From: Pseudoalteromonas sp.
GTDB taxonomy: Bacteria > Pseudomonadota > Gammaproteobacteria > Enterobacterales > Alteromonadaceae
Assembly: GCF_018402495.1 (NCBI RefSeq)
Contig: NZ_JAGYIU010000002.1
Coordinates: 338,984-402,983, forward strand
Direction: 5' to 3'
DNA: 64,000 bases
In this document: positions 9,322-18,440 of the stretch, in pieces
How the letters are laid out: every line of letters begins with the position of its first letter
How positions within the stretch are numbered: position 1 is the stretch's first letter
Notes under the pieces: generated by a model
Told to the model about the DNA's origin: nothing
Seen by the model: only the letters and a program-made list of their open reading frames with translations
Database searches by the model: none
Program-made: the position numbers and the translations under genes

Positions 9322-9482
9322 AACAAATCCTATTTAATTAACAACCAAGAACCATGACTATAACGCTCTCGCTTAATAACAAACAACGCTTTGCGACAGA
9401 GCGTAAAACCGCCACTATATTTATCTAACAGCTTTACTAAAGATGCCTGTATAATGTGCACCTTAAAATTACGGAGTTAATC

Positions 9483-9644
9483 ATGAATCGCAGAAAAAAG
9501 ATCATTACAAAGTTTAATAACAAAGATAAACGCGCCAATGCTAAATTACATAAAAGTAATAAGCCCGCTTATATCTCAAAAGCTGAGCGTGCAAAGCTTG
9601 CCGAACAAGCTGATGAGCAAATTGATACACAAGAAACCGAATAA
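9483..9644 (+). CDS. DUF2986 small basic protein
   Basis: 53 residues. The N-terminus MNRRKKI and the central KPAYISKAERAKL motif match the DUF2986 family of small, highly basic proteins found in marine gammaproteobacteria. The function is unknown; the composition would suit RNA or DNA contact. I take the ATG at 9483, with GGAG at 9473-9476, over an in-frame upstream ATG at 9456 that lacks a ribosome site and gives a non-conserved extension. Confidence 0.8.
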   Translation: MNRRKKIITKFNNKDKRANAKLHKSNKPAYISKAERAKLAEQADEQIDTQETE

Positions 9645-9655
9645 CGCCTCAGATG

Positions 9656-10630
9656 CTACTGCGACGTAGCCAAACGCTGAAACTTGACTACATTAAAGTG
9701 AAATAAATAGCGACCAGCGACATAACACACCACTGCTGTAGCCACTAGCAATTCAAATACCGCTAAATGGTATATTTGATTTATAAACTGCATATCAATA
9801 TTCATCGTTTGCATCCAATCTGCAAGTTTAAATAACGCCGTAGCACCAATAACTATGGGAAAGGTAAATGCAGCAAACCCTGGGCAAAATGTGCGGCGCA
9901 GTAATTTAAAAAAGGCTGTGTAAATAATGAGTGTCATTAGTATGGCAATACCAAATAATCCCCCTATTATTACTGGCGACGGATTGGTCACCACAGTGAA
10001 ATACCCCGCTAACGATAAACTTGCTGGCGCCGCTAATATAGCCAGTGTAGGCTGTGCAGCATCAGGAATTTGCTCTGCAAATATTATCCGGTAAATCATT
10101 ATTGGTAACATAACTGCGTACATTAACATGCCAAAATAAAGTGCCCCTTGTGCTAAAAATAGCAGTGCGGGATTGCCCGAAAACGCGACATCGGCAACAA
10201 TAATCCCCACAGGTGGCACAAACCAACTTGGCACCATATGCTCAATTTTAAATCCACGAACACGATGAATAATAAAGCTCAGTAAAAATCCCAAATGCAA
10301 TATAAATGCGCTAACCCAAAGTACATCGCCAGCTACAGAGTTAACATGCCCTAACGAATTAGATACCACCAACGTTGCCATAGCAAAAGTAGGCACCACA
10401 CTGCCTGCAACAGGGTGCGCTAAATCGGCTTTTAGTAATTGCGGGTGCAGTAAAGATTTTAAGCCAAGTATTAACAATAATACGCTCGCAATTGCCGCCC
10501 CAGTGTATTGCGCTGTGCCATTTACATTAAACATATTTTCCCAGGCCCAACCAAGGCTGGCTATGCCTAATGCTAATCCACCCATTGGGGTAGGTGCGGT
10601 TATTACTTTGGCTTTTATATAATTAAACAT
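9656..10630 (-). CDS. TDT/TehA-SLAC1 family membrane transporter
   Basis: 324 residues, about ten hydrophobic helices. The opening segment (APTPMGGLALGIASLGWAWE) and the repeated helix pattern are those of the TehA/SLAC1-like TDT family, which carries anions, dicarboxylates, tellurite-related ions or sulfite. The substrate is not readable here. The start at 10630 (MFNYIKAK) has GGAG at a good distance; the upstream ATG at 10645 overlaps that ribosome site. A LysR regulator is divergent with 111 bases between, so it probably controls this gene. Confidence 0.8.
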   Translation of the reverse strand: MFNYIKAKVITAPTPMGGLALGIASLGWAWENMFNVNGTAQYTGAAIASVLLLILGLKSLLHPQLLKADLAHPVAGSVVPTFAMATLVVSNSLGHVNSVAGDVLWVSAFILHLGFLLSFIIHRVRGFKIEHMVPSWFVPPVGIIVADVAFSGNPALLFLAQGALYFGMLMYAVMLPIMIYRIIFAEQIPDAAQPTLAILAAPASLSLAGYFTVVTNPSPVIIGGLFGIAILMTLIIYTAFFKLLRRTFCPGFAAFTFPIVIGATALFKLADWMQTMNIDMQFINQIYHLAVFELLVATAVVCYVAGRYLFHFNVVKFQRLATSQ

Positions 10631-10707
10631 GTTTATACTCCACACTCACTGTTTATCTTATAAAGAAGTTTAACCTTGCATTTTGTTTAGTTAAATCTAA
10701 TTATATA

Positions 10708-10719
10708 GAACACATGTTC
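10708..10719. promoter_or_regulatory. Possible LysR operator between the TDT transporter and its regulator
   Basis: GAAC-ACAT-GTTC dyad in the 111-base divergent spacer, near the lysR start. The arms are only 4 bp, so support is weak. Confidence 0.25.
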
Positions 10720-10741
10720 ATAAAAACTAAACATCAAGCTC

Positions 10742-11620
10742 ATGAATATTTCACTTAAACAACTTAAAGTGTTTGTAGGTATAACCCAGCACAACACGCT
10801 TACAGCGGCGTCTGAGTCACTGTTTTTATCTAAAGCGGCGGTTAGCATGGCTCTTAGTGAGCTTGAAAAGCAGTTAGGGCATCCACTGTTTGATCGGATA
10901 AATCATCGCTTATTTTTAAATCAAGAAGGGCAAAAATTACTGCCCCTTGCTGATGAATTACTGCACAGAGCCAATGATATTAATGCGCTTTTTTCGCCCC
11001 ACGCAAAAGCCAGCGGCACGTTAAAAATAGGTGCCAGCGATACTATTGGTAATCATGTATTACCCTTTATACTCAGTGGCTTTCGCCAACAACAGCAGCA
11101 TTACTCTCAGCAGGTTTTTATTTCAAATTCTGAGCTTATTTGTCAAAAACTGCGCGACTTTGAACTCGACATTGCACTTATAGAAGGCCATGCCCAGCAA
11201 AGTGACTTAGTCTCAACCGTGTTTAGCCAAGACTCTATGTGTATTATTGCGCCGCAATCCCATCCTTTAGTTAAAAAACCACAGATTAACTTTAATGACT
11301 TAGCAAACAGCGAATGGGTATTAAGAGAAGCTGGATCTGGCTCACGCTCATTCTTTTTACAAAACCTCGCAACGCATATCGATAATTGGTGCCAAAGCTT
11401 TGAGCTCAATACCACAGAGGCATTGATCAACAGCGTTGCAGAAGGATTAGGGCTGGGATGTTTATCGTCACTCGCGGCACAGTACGCTTTAAACGATGGC
11501 CGCGTTACGCAGCTTAACTTAAACCACTCCATGCAAAGACAGTTTTGGTTAGTGATGCATAAGGACAAATACAAAAATCCGCTGCTAACGCAGTTTATTG
11601 ATTTTTGTGACCACAATTAA
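10742..11620 (+). CDS. LysR-family transcriptional regulator
   Basis: 292 residues: an N-terminal winged helix-turn-helix (about 4-62, containing TLTAASESLFLSKAAVSMALSEL) and a C-terminal substrate-binding fold. The effector domain resembles the CysB/CbbR/CysL-type branch. It is divergent from the TDT transporter, the usual arrangement for a LysR activator and its target. If the transporter exports sulfite, as some TDT proteins do, the pair would be a sulfur-stress module; this is inference from family only. Confidence 0.85.
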   Translation: MNISLKQLKVFVGITQHNTLTAASESLFLSKAAVSMALSELEKQLGHPLFDRINHRLFLNQEGQKLLPLADELLHRANDINALFSPHAKASGTLKIGASDTIGNHVLPFILSGFRQQQQHYSQQVFISNSELICQKLRDFELDIALIEGHAQQSDLVSTVFSQDSMCIIAPQSHPLVKKPQINFNDLANSEWVLREAGSGSRSFFLQNLATHIDNWCQSFELNTTEALINSVAEGLGLGCLSSLAAQYALNDGRVTQLNLNHSMQRQFWLVMHKDKYKNPLLTQFIDFCDHN

Positions 11621-11843
11621 TCTACTATTTACGCGTGTGTTATAGTTTTTATCTTAAATCAAATACCAATTTCTGGGAGAAAGTCTATTAATAATGGGGG
11701 TTGAAATCATCAGATAGTGCCATCCGGATAAAGGCTACATTTATCTTTTTTACCTCCTTACCTTCAAAAAGGATAAATTGACTTTCCCGCTTTAAGTGTC
11801 ATTATTAAACAAACCAAACGCAAAAAAAAATATTTGAGTTAAC

Positions 11844-13187
11844 ATGGCTAAACCAAGTGTTGAAAGAGCACCCAAATTTGAACTTTCGAATGTAGACTAC
11901 GAAAAAATAGGCAAATACATTAACAAATATGACGCTACAGATGAAAAAGGACATTATTTACATTGGAGTCTATTAAAATGGAGAGTCCCTCAAGCTGAAG
12001 CAAAAGATATTTGGTCTGCTATAAAGTTCAAAAGAACAATACAAATGAAGTACATACCACTAAAATGTGATAAAGATAATTTATTTTCATACTGCACACC
12101 GCATTCAATGGAAGCAAAGCTTCATAAGATTATTAAAATTGCTGGTGGTAGTGTTGGTGCTGTAGCTGATAAAGCCGCATCAGATAAAATTCAACGTAAG
12201 TTTTTGGTCTCTTCTCTAATTATGGAAGAAGCTATAACAAGTGCCCAACTGGAAGGTGCCTCGACTACAAGAGAAGTAGCAAAAAAAATGCTGGAGGATG
12301 AAAGAGAGCCTGTAGATGAAGATGAAAGAATGATTCTCAATAACTTCTTTCTTTTGAAGCTTGCCGAGAAAAAAGCTAAAGCTAATTTAACCTTAGATCT
12401 AATTCTAGAATTCCACCAAAAGGCCACTAATTTAACTACGGAAAATAATGTTATCCCTGGTGAATTTAGAGAGGATAATGATATATATGTAGAAGATAAT
12501 AGAGGAGAAATTGCTCATCAACCACCTAGCTTTGAGAAAATCTCTGAACGACTTCAATGTGTTTGTGATTTTGCAAATGAAGATCACTCTGGAATGAATG
12601 GTAGTGAGTTTATTCCCCCAGTAATCAAAGCAATTATCCTTCATTTTATGATCGGTTATGAGCACCCTTTTAGAGATGGGAATGGGAGGACTGCGAGAGC
12701 ACTATTTTACTGGTTTATGCTTAAAAATGACTATGAGCTTTTCAGGTATATATCAATCAGTAAATTACTTAAAGACGACCCTAAAGGCTACGGCCTTTCT
12801 TACATGTATACAGAAAAAGATCAAAACGATTTGACATATTTTATCGATTTTCAACTTGATGTAATTTTAGATGCTTTTGAAGAACTACAAGAATATCTTA
12901 AATCTAAAACCGAAGAATTTAATGAAGTACTTCAAATTTTAGAAAATTCAAAGTTCAGTAATATATTAAATTTTGTGCAAAAGGATCTTGTCAAAAAAGG
13001 CACAAAAGAGCCTGGGAGAATTTTTACAGTTAAAGAAACTGCAAATTCTTACGGTATATCTGAAAATACTTCAAGAGGATATTTAAATAAATTAGTAGAT
13101 TTGAAACTGCTTTTACCCACAAAAGACGGTAGAACTATTTTGTATTTTGCTCCATCAGACTTAATGAATAGATTGAAAGTAAATTAA
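11844..13187 (+). CDS. Fic-family protein with built-in inhibitory helix
   Basis: 447 residues. The catalytic Fic loop HPFRDGNGRTAR (274-285) is complete, including the His base and the phosphate-binding Asn-Gly-Arg. Fic enzymes transfer AMP or related groups to protein hydroxyls. An inhibitory motif SxxxEG (Ser133, Glu137) lies N-terminal to the core, as in class II Fic proteins, so the enzyme should be auto-inhibited until the helix moves. The C-terminus (about 390-447, TVKETANSYGISENTSRGYL) looks like a winged helix. The gene is clearly more AT-rich than its neighbours, with many AGA/AAA codons, and stands alone, which points to horizontal gain. The target is unknown. Confidence 0.9.
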   Translation: MAKPSVERAPKFELSNVDYEKIGKYINKYDATDEKGHYLHWSLLKWRVPQAEAKDIWSAIKFKRTIQMKYIPLKCDKDNLFSYCTPHSMEAKLHKIIKIAGGSVGAVADKAASDKIQRKFLVSSLIMEEAITSAQLEGASTTREVAKKMLEDEREPVDEDERMILNNFFLLKLAEKKAKANLTLDLILEFHQKATNLTTENNVIPGEFREDNDIYVEDNRGEIAHQPPSFEKISERLQCVCDFANEDHSGMNGSEFIPPVIKAIILHFMIGYEHPFRDGNGRTARALFYWFMLKNDYELFRYISISKLLKDDPKGYGLSYMYTEKDQNDLTYFIDFQLDVILDAFEELQEYLKSKTEEFNEVLQILENSKFSNILNFVQKDLVKKGTKEPGRIFTVKETANSYGISENTSRGYLNKLVDLKLLLPTKDGRTILYFAPSDLMNRLKVN

Positions 13188-13233
13188 TTATTAGTAGCCG
13201 CAATAATAAAAAAGTAACTTTCTCAACTTAAGT

Positions 13234-13269
13234 TGTCAAATTCGATTCAATCTGGAATCGAATCTGACA
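13234..13269. terminator. Long inverted repeat between fic and the TonB receptor
   Basis: 15-base arms, TGTCAAATTCGATTC and GAATCGAATCTGACA, with one mismatch and a 6-base loop. Outer flanks AAGTAAC (13212-13218) and GTTACTT (13272-13278) extend the symmetry. It lies between convergent genes, so a shared terminator is the simplest reading; on the minus strand a T-run follows the outer arm. Confidence 0.45.
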
Positions 13270-13296
13270 GCGTTACTTCATCTTCATTAGCTAATT

Positions 13297-15438
13297 TTAA
13301 AACGCATAACTCATGGCTAAATTAATAGAGCGCCCCTGCCCTGCTAACTGATTAAAGCCCTGCGACATGTCTTGTTTAAACTCAGCAATACTCACTCCAC
13401 CCAATGGTAATTCATAGTACTCATCAAGCAGGTTGGTAATATCAACACTCATGGTAAGTGCATCCCAACTAGCTTTTGAGCTTAAGCTAAGTAAATGATA
13501 TTGCTTAGTTTGGTTTTCTAGACGATTGCTATCTAAACGGGTTTTACTATCAACCCATTGCCATGTAAGTGCATTTTCAAAGCGGCCAATTTGCTGATTA
13601 ATAGCAAATTGGGTTTGTAATGGTTTAATTTGGTATAAAGGCTGATTAGTATCGTCGCGCTTACCACGAGTATTAATAATGTTGCCTTTTAATAACCAAC
13701 TCCCATACTGCTTAGACTCGTGCAGAGCTAAAACCGCGTCAAGTTTTACGCCATAAAGTGTGGCATCCACATTATTAAACATAAGTACATTACGGGCAGT
13801 GGTGGCAAGCGTGGTGCGGTTAAAGTTTCTTACTATATTGGCATCAATATAGTCATCTACATCACTCACCCAAGCGTTAGCACTTATACGCCAGCTGTCG
13901 TCTTTTGCCATACTAGTGTAAGTAGTGCTCAGCGTGTGCGTGGTTTCAGGTTTAAGGTTTATATTACCAATATAACCGTTACCATCGCCGTACCAACCAA
14001 TCATTGTAGTCGCCATATTACCCACGCCCCAGCTGTAGCGCTCGTATAAATTAGGTGCACGATTTTTACGTGCTAGACCAATCTGTAGCTCATCGTTCTC
14101 GCTTAATTGATAGTTAAGCAACAGGTTTGCATCAACAAGGTTATCTGTTTGTTTTCGATCTTGGCTATTAAACTCTTTAGCCGCCATGGCATCATTTGGC
14201 ATCTTGTTCATACCTGTCATGGCATGCATTGCACCCATAGAGCTCATACCTGCATTATAAGCTTTAACATCGTCGGTATTGGTCATTACATTTTCAAACC
14301 GCACACCGGCATTTAACCACCAGTGTTTGTTAAATTGGCTTTCATATTCAGCAAGCAAGGCAATACGCTGACGCCGGCCGTTATTAATATTGTTGTAGTC
14401 ATTTGGCCCCATCATCATTGAGCCTTCAACCGCAGGCCACCAATCATCAATATTCATATAATGGTACTCTTGGGCGAGTAATAACTGGCTGTTGTTATCA
14501 AGCGCTAATCGCCATTTTAACTGAGTGCTTATATCTTCGGCGTCGGTTTTCATTGGCATTTTTCCGGTTTTTTCTGCGCTGAAAAAGCCCATTTCATGCT
14601 TTACGCTATGCCAATTTAACTGCGCTTCAAGCTCACTGTTTGTAAAAGCACGCTTATACTGGGCAACAGCGCCATAGCTGGTGTTATCTGTCATATCCAT
14701 ATACTGGTTAGCAAAGCCTTGATACGGTATTTTTTGATGGCTTAGTTTTACCACTAACTGCTGTTTATCATCGCGCATGGCAGCACTTAAACTATGGTTT
14801 TGCGCGCGATACAGGGTATCGAGCACTAAATCGCCGTTACCATCTTCATAACTGTTAGCATCGCTAAACGCACCTTGATAATTAAAACTGAATACGTCGC
14901 TGGCAATGCGCATACCTGCGCCGACCTTTTTGCCGTTATTTAGCGTATTGTATTGGGCTGATACGTAGCCAGAGTGCCAGCCAAGTTGCTTGCTTTCACT
15001 GTACTGAGGTGAAATAGAATTAACCGCGATCACCCCTGCAATATTATCGCCACCGGCGCTTACCGGAGAAATACCCGCAATTACTTTGTAGCTACTAATT
15101 TGATTGGCTGAAATATACGACAGTGGCGGGTTCATTTGGTTAGCACAGGCGGCGGTGATTTGCGCTCCATCAACCAGTACCGCCACTCTATCGCCCATTA
15201 AACCATTCAAAACAGGTAAGTTAGCCATGCCACCGGCGGCTGAAAAGTCCACACCTAAATCAGTTAATAACGATTCAGATGAACCTAACGATAGGTGTTT
15301 GTTTTGTGCTTGACCGTGCACTTCAATAATTTCAATTGAGGCGTCATCTGCAAAGGCAACAGGCGATAACACGCCACTTATAACAAGTGCCAAAGGCGAT
15401 AATAAATAGGAGGTTAAAGGATTTTTTTTATCAGTCAT
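13297..15438 (-). CDS. TonB-dependent receptor, OprC/NosA-like (copper)
   Basis: 713 residues with signal peptide (about 1-30, cut after AFA), plug domain and 22-strand barrel ending in Phe (LAMSYAF). Two features point to copper: C-A-N-Q-M (Cys98, Met102) in the plug and H-Y-M (His326, Met328) in the barrel. These match the CxxxM-HxM copper site described for Pseudomonas OprC, with close residue spacing. A Met/His-rich loop (about 395-425, SSMGAMHAMTGMNKM) could also bind copper. The product should take copper across the outer membrane with energy from TonB. No copper regulator lies nearby, and the next gene is across a MITE. Confidence 0.85.
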   Translation of the reverse strand: MTDKKNPLTSYLLSPLALVISGVLSPVAFADDASIEIIEVHGQAQNKHLSLGSSESLLTDLGVDFSAAGGMANLPVLNGLMGDRVAVLVDGAQITAACANQMNPPLSYISANQISSYKVIAGISPVSAGGDNIAGVIAVNSISPQYSESKQLGWHSGYVSAQYNTLNNGKKVGAGMRIASDVFSFNYQGAFSDANSYEDGNGDLVLDTLYRAQNHSLSAAMRDDKQQLVVKLSHQKIPYQGFANQYMDMTDNTSYGAVAQYKRAFTNSELEAQLNWHSVKHEMGFFSAEKTGKMPMKTDAEDISTQLKWRLALDNNSQLLLAQEYHYMNIDDWWPAVEGSMMMGPNDYNNINNGRRQRIALLAEYESQFNKHWWLNAGVRFENVMTNTDDVKAYNAGMSSMGAMHAMTGMNKMPNDAMAAKEFNSQDRKQTDNLVDANLLLNYQLSENDELQIGLARKNRAPNLYERYSWGVGNMATTMIGWYGDGNGYIGNINLKPETTHTLSTTYTSMAKDDSWRISANAWVSDVDDYIDANIVRNFNRTTLATTARNVLMFNNVDATLYGVKLDAVLALHESKQYGSWLLKGNIINTRGKRDDTNQPLYQIKPLQTQFAINQQIGRFENALTWQWVDSKTRLDSNRLENQTKQYHLLSLSSKASWDALTMSVDITNLLDEYYELPLGGVSIAEFKQDMSQGFNQLAGQGRSINLAMSYAF

Positions 15439-15718
15439 TATTGATTTACCACAAAAATTTTGTGGGTAAATTATACGTGCTGCGGCAATATAAAAAGCGC
15501 GACATATTGTCGCACTTTGTTAGTTTTTAGCTCAACGATCATCAAAAAATCAAAATAGATATACTGCAAATCAGCAAATAATTTAAATCATGGTTTAGTC
15601 CATGACGAAAGAGAGCTTTTAATTTAAAATACACGCCTCTTTATTCCTCATTTCCACATTCAACTAAATAAGCGTGTGTGCTTTATTTTTAAACGCACTG
15701 GCGTTTAGTTTGTTATTA

Positions 15719-15982
15719 GGGTCTGTTGACCTTTCAAGGTTAAATTTGCAGCAGCCTGTTTGGTATTTAGGCAAGGCAGAGCCTATGTGGTGTGGTTATT
15801 CCCCATAAATAGGCGATAACGCAGCATCAATGCCAAACAGGCGCTGCCCTTCGGGTTCTGCCTAGGGGCGATTTACTCTTTGTTGCTCGGTTTTTACTTA
15901 GCCCACTAGGTTACAAACCTCGCGCCGCGATTAAACCGCCCCTAGTTTGAACAAATTTTAATCCGCAAAGGTCAACAGACCC
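15719..15982 (-). repeat. MITE copy 1, 264 bp, intact
   Basis: Non-coding element with perfect 16-bp ends GGGTCTGTTGACCTTT / AAAGGTCAACAGACCC, flanked by TA on both sides (likely TA duplication). It is the same sequence as 26522-26883 and 52818-54400, in the opposite orientation. Its end lies only about 31 bases before the MFS start codon at 16015. Confidence 0.85.
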
Positions 15983-16014
15983 TAAATTTTATTTATTATC
16001 TTCAAGGATTTTAT

Positions 16015-17220
16015 ATGGCAGTTGATACTACATCGCCGTCGGATCAGCCCAATAGAACCGCTATTTTAATTGTGCTGGCGTTGGGTACTTTTATTTTAGG
16101 GTTATCTGAATTTTCTATGATGCCTATGTTGCCATTAATTAGTGAGGCTTTTGGCAGTACCCCGTCACAAAGTGGTTATGCTATTAGTGCTTATGCTCTT
16201 GGGGTGGTGGTTGGCGCACCCATTTTAATGCTAGCAACGGCAAATATGCGAAAACGACGAGCGCTATTATTATTTTTAAGCTTAATGTGTATTTCCAACA
16301 GTTTAAGTGCATTAGCGACCTCGTTAGAACAACTGGTGCTGTTTAGGTTTTTAAGTGGCCTTCCCCATGGCGCTTATTTTGGTGCCGCGTTATTACTGGC
16401 CTCTGATATAGCGCCGCAAGGAAAACGCGCTAGCTTTATGTCAAAAGTGTTTATGGGCTTAACCATAGCCACTATCGTTGGTGTGCCTGTGGTGACATTG
16501 GTTGGGCAAAATCTTAGTTGGCGTTATTGCCTCGCTGCGGCTGGGGTGTTGGCGTTTATTGCCTTTATTTTTGTGTATAACGTGGTGCCTAATGTTAAAA
16601 ACATCCATACCTCTAACTTACTCAACGAATTAGGGGTGCTAAAAAACAAACTAGTTTGGTCAATATTAGGGATTGTTATTATTGGTTTTGGTGGCGTATT
16701 TTGTATTTATACCTATGTGGCCGATACGATCTTAGAGGTCACTCAGAGCGCGCCCTATACAATTTCAATTGCTATGGTGATGTTTGGTATTGGCTCTACG
16801 CTCGGTAATTACGTGCTAGGTAAAGCTGCCGATAAATCAGCGATAAAAACCACCGGATTTACGCTTGCCTCTACCATTGTTTTTGCATTTGCATATGTAA
16901 GTGCCAGCTATAATATTTATCTGCTGTATGCGGTTATATTTTTTATTGGCTGCAGCTTAGGGCTATCAACCTTAGTGCAAACGCTATTAATGGATGTATC
17001 ACCTGACGGCCACGCCATGATTGGGGCATTAGTGCAGTGTGCGTTTAATATTGCAAATGCTATTGGCCCTTGGGTTGGCGGCATTGCTATCGCAAAAGGG
17101 GCAGCGCCAAATCAAACAGGCTATGTTGCTGCGGCTTTATTTTTAGGTGGGCTGTTAATGTGGCTGCTTAGTTATATACAAATTAGCGGTAACAAAACTA
17201 AACAGGCACAGCCTTGTTAA
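16015..17220 (+). CDS. MFS efflux transporter, AraJ-like (DHA1)
   Basis: 401 residues with about 12 transmembrane helices. The N-half motifs (GLSEFSMMPMLPLIS and SGLPHGAYFGAALLLAS) are typical of the AraJ/YdhP branch of the drug:proton antiporter-1 family, which exports sugars, arabinose-like compounds or drugs. The substrate is unknown. The start has AAGGA 8 bases upstream. The intact MITE ends about 31 bases before the ATG, so the native promoter has been displaced and transcription must begin in or beyond the MITE. Confidence 0.88.
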   Translation: MAVDTTSPSDQPNRTAILIVLALGTFILGLSEFSMMPMLPLISEAFGSTPSQSGYAISAYALGVVVGAPILMLATANMRKRRALLLFLSLMCISNSLSALATSLEQLVLFRFLSGLPHGAYFGAALLLASDIAPQGKRASFMSKVFMGLTIATIVGVPVVTLVGQNLSWRYCLAAAGVLAFIAFIFVYNVVPNVKNIHTSNLLNELGVLKNKLVWSILGIVIIGFGGVFCIYTYVADTILEVTQSAPYTISIAMVMFGIGSTLGNYVLGKAADKSAIKTTGFTLASTIVFAFAYVSASYNIYLLYAVIFFIGCSLGLSTLVQTLLMDVSPDGHAMIGALVQCAFNIANAIGPWVGGIAIAKGAAPNQTGYVAAALFLGGLLMWLLSYIQISGNKTKQAQPC

Positions 17221-17229
17221 TAAAAACAA

Positions 17230-17254
17230 AAAGAGCCGCTAAGCGGCTCTTTTT
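17230..17254. terminator. Bidirectional terminator between the MFS and alcohol dehydrogenase genes
   Basis: AAGAGCCGC taa GCGGCTCTT with A-run before and T-run after, between convergent genes. Confidence 0.88.
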
Positions 17255-17274
17255 ACATTTTACTCTTTAGCGTA

Positions 17275-18321
17275 TTAAACGCTAATAGATGACATATCAA
17301 TAACAAAACGGTATCGCACATCAGAGCGTTCCATACGCTCATAAGCGGTGTTAATTTCGTCTATGTTGATCATTTCACACTCTGGCAGTACGTTGTGCTC
17401 ACCACAAAAATCAAGCATTTGCTGTGTTTCTGCAATGCCGCCAATTAACGAACCGGCTACACGACGACGCCCCATTAAAAGAGGAACTGTGTTTAGCTCA
17501 TCTACTGGGCCTACTTGGCCAACAATAACCAAGGTACCATCGATATCAAGTAGCGGTGTGTAAATTGATAAGTCATGCTTTACAGGCACGGTATCAATAA
17601 TGACATCAAACGCTGACTGCGCATTTTTCATTTCATCATCATTGTTTGATACTAAATAATGCTGTGCGCCGAGCTTAATTGCATCTTCTTTTTTAGACTC
17701 TGTACGACCAATAACAGTAACGGTTGCACCCATTGCTACTGCATTTTTAACCGCCATATGACCTAATCCACCAAGGCCTACCACAGCAACTCGGCTACCT
17801 GTTTTTACACCCCATTTATGTAACGGTGAATAAGTAGTAATACCGGCGCAAAGTAACGGCGCCACGCGTGATAATTCTAAATTTTCAGGCACTGATAATA
17901 CAAACTCTTCGCGCACTACAACGTGTTTAGAGTAACCACCTTGAGTCATTTCGCCGTTAACTCTATCGGTACCGCTGTAAGTACCTACCATGCCTTCACG
18001 ACAGAATTGCTCTTCGTGATTATCACATTGGTCACAGCTTTGGCAGGAGTCAACCATACACCCTACAGCAACGGTATCGCCTTGTTTGTATTTTTTAACA
18101 TCACTACCGACTGATATTACTTTACCTACAATTTCGTGCCCTGGAACTAATGGGTAATTACTACCACCCCAGTCGTTACGCACTGCGTGTAAGTCTGAAT
18201 GACACACACCACAATATAAAATTTCTATTGCTACATCGTTATTTCGTAAATCGCGGCGCTCAAAAGAAAACTCTGTGAGTTCAGAACCTTGGCTTTTTGC
18301 TGCATATCCGACTGTTTTCAT
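17275..18321 (-). CDS. Zinc-dependent NAD(P) alcohol dehydrogenase (YahK/CAD-like)
   Basis: 348 residues, medium-chain dehydrogenase. Catalytic zinc: CGVCHSDLH (Cys near 37) and PGHEIVG (His-Glu near 62-63), with the later Cys in PLLCAGIT. Structural zinc: C-x2-C-x2-C-x7-C in the DSCQSCDQCDNHEEQFC block. The Rossmann site is VVGLGGLGHMAVK (about 180-192). The family reduces aliphatic or aromatic aldehydes, usually with NADPH. It is a single gene between a shared terminator and an upstream hairpin; the physiological substrate is unknown. Confidence 0.9.
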   Translation of the reverse strand: MKTVGYAAKSQGSELTEFSFERRDLRNNDVAIEILYCGVCHSDLHAVRNDWGGSNYPLVPGHEIVGKVISVGSDVKKYKQGDTVAVGCMVDSCQSCDQCDNHEEQFCREGMVGTYSGTDRVNGEMTQGGYSKHVVVREEFVLSVPENLELSRVAPLLCAGITTYSPLHKWGVKTGSRVAVVGLGGLGHMAVKNAVAMGATVTVIGRTESKKEDAIKLGAQHYLVSNNDDEMKNAQSAFDVIIDTVPVKHDLSIYTPLLDIDGTLVIVGQVGPVDELNTVPLLMGRRRVAGSLIGGIAETQQMLDFCGEHNVLPECEMINIDEINTAYERMERSDVRYRFVIDMSSISV

Positions 18322-18397
18322 AATAACTCCATAGTTTATTAAAAATCATACACAGTATGCACTGTCAGCTATGAACATAAGCTGATCATGTGCAACT

Positions 18398-18427
18398 GCA
18401 AATAGCCCCGCAAAGTGCAGGGCTGTT
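18398..18427 (+). terminator. GC-rich hairpin downstream of the DUF1499 gene
   Basis: AGCCCCGCA aag TGCAGGGCT with one mismatch and a T-run on the plus side. It lies between two minus-strand genes, so its orientation does not fit a simple terminator for either. Confidence 0.35.
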
Positions 18428-18440
18428 TTTCTGTTATCAA

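Noticed and set aside
11143..11616. 157-residue open frame on the minus strand inside the LysR gene
   Set aside because: A shadow of the well-supported lysR gene in another frame; no ribosome site and no family pattern.
13212..13278. Possible integron attC site
   Set aside because: The symmetry is suggestive, but there is no GTTRRRY core and no integrase or cassette array nearby.
18398..18427. Hairpin as a firm terminator of the DUF1499 gene
   Set aside because: The T-run is on the wrong strand for the minus-strand gene; kept only as a low-confidence feature.
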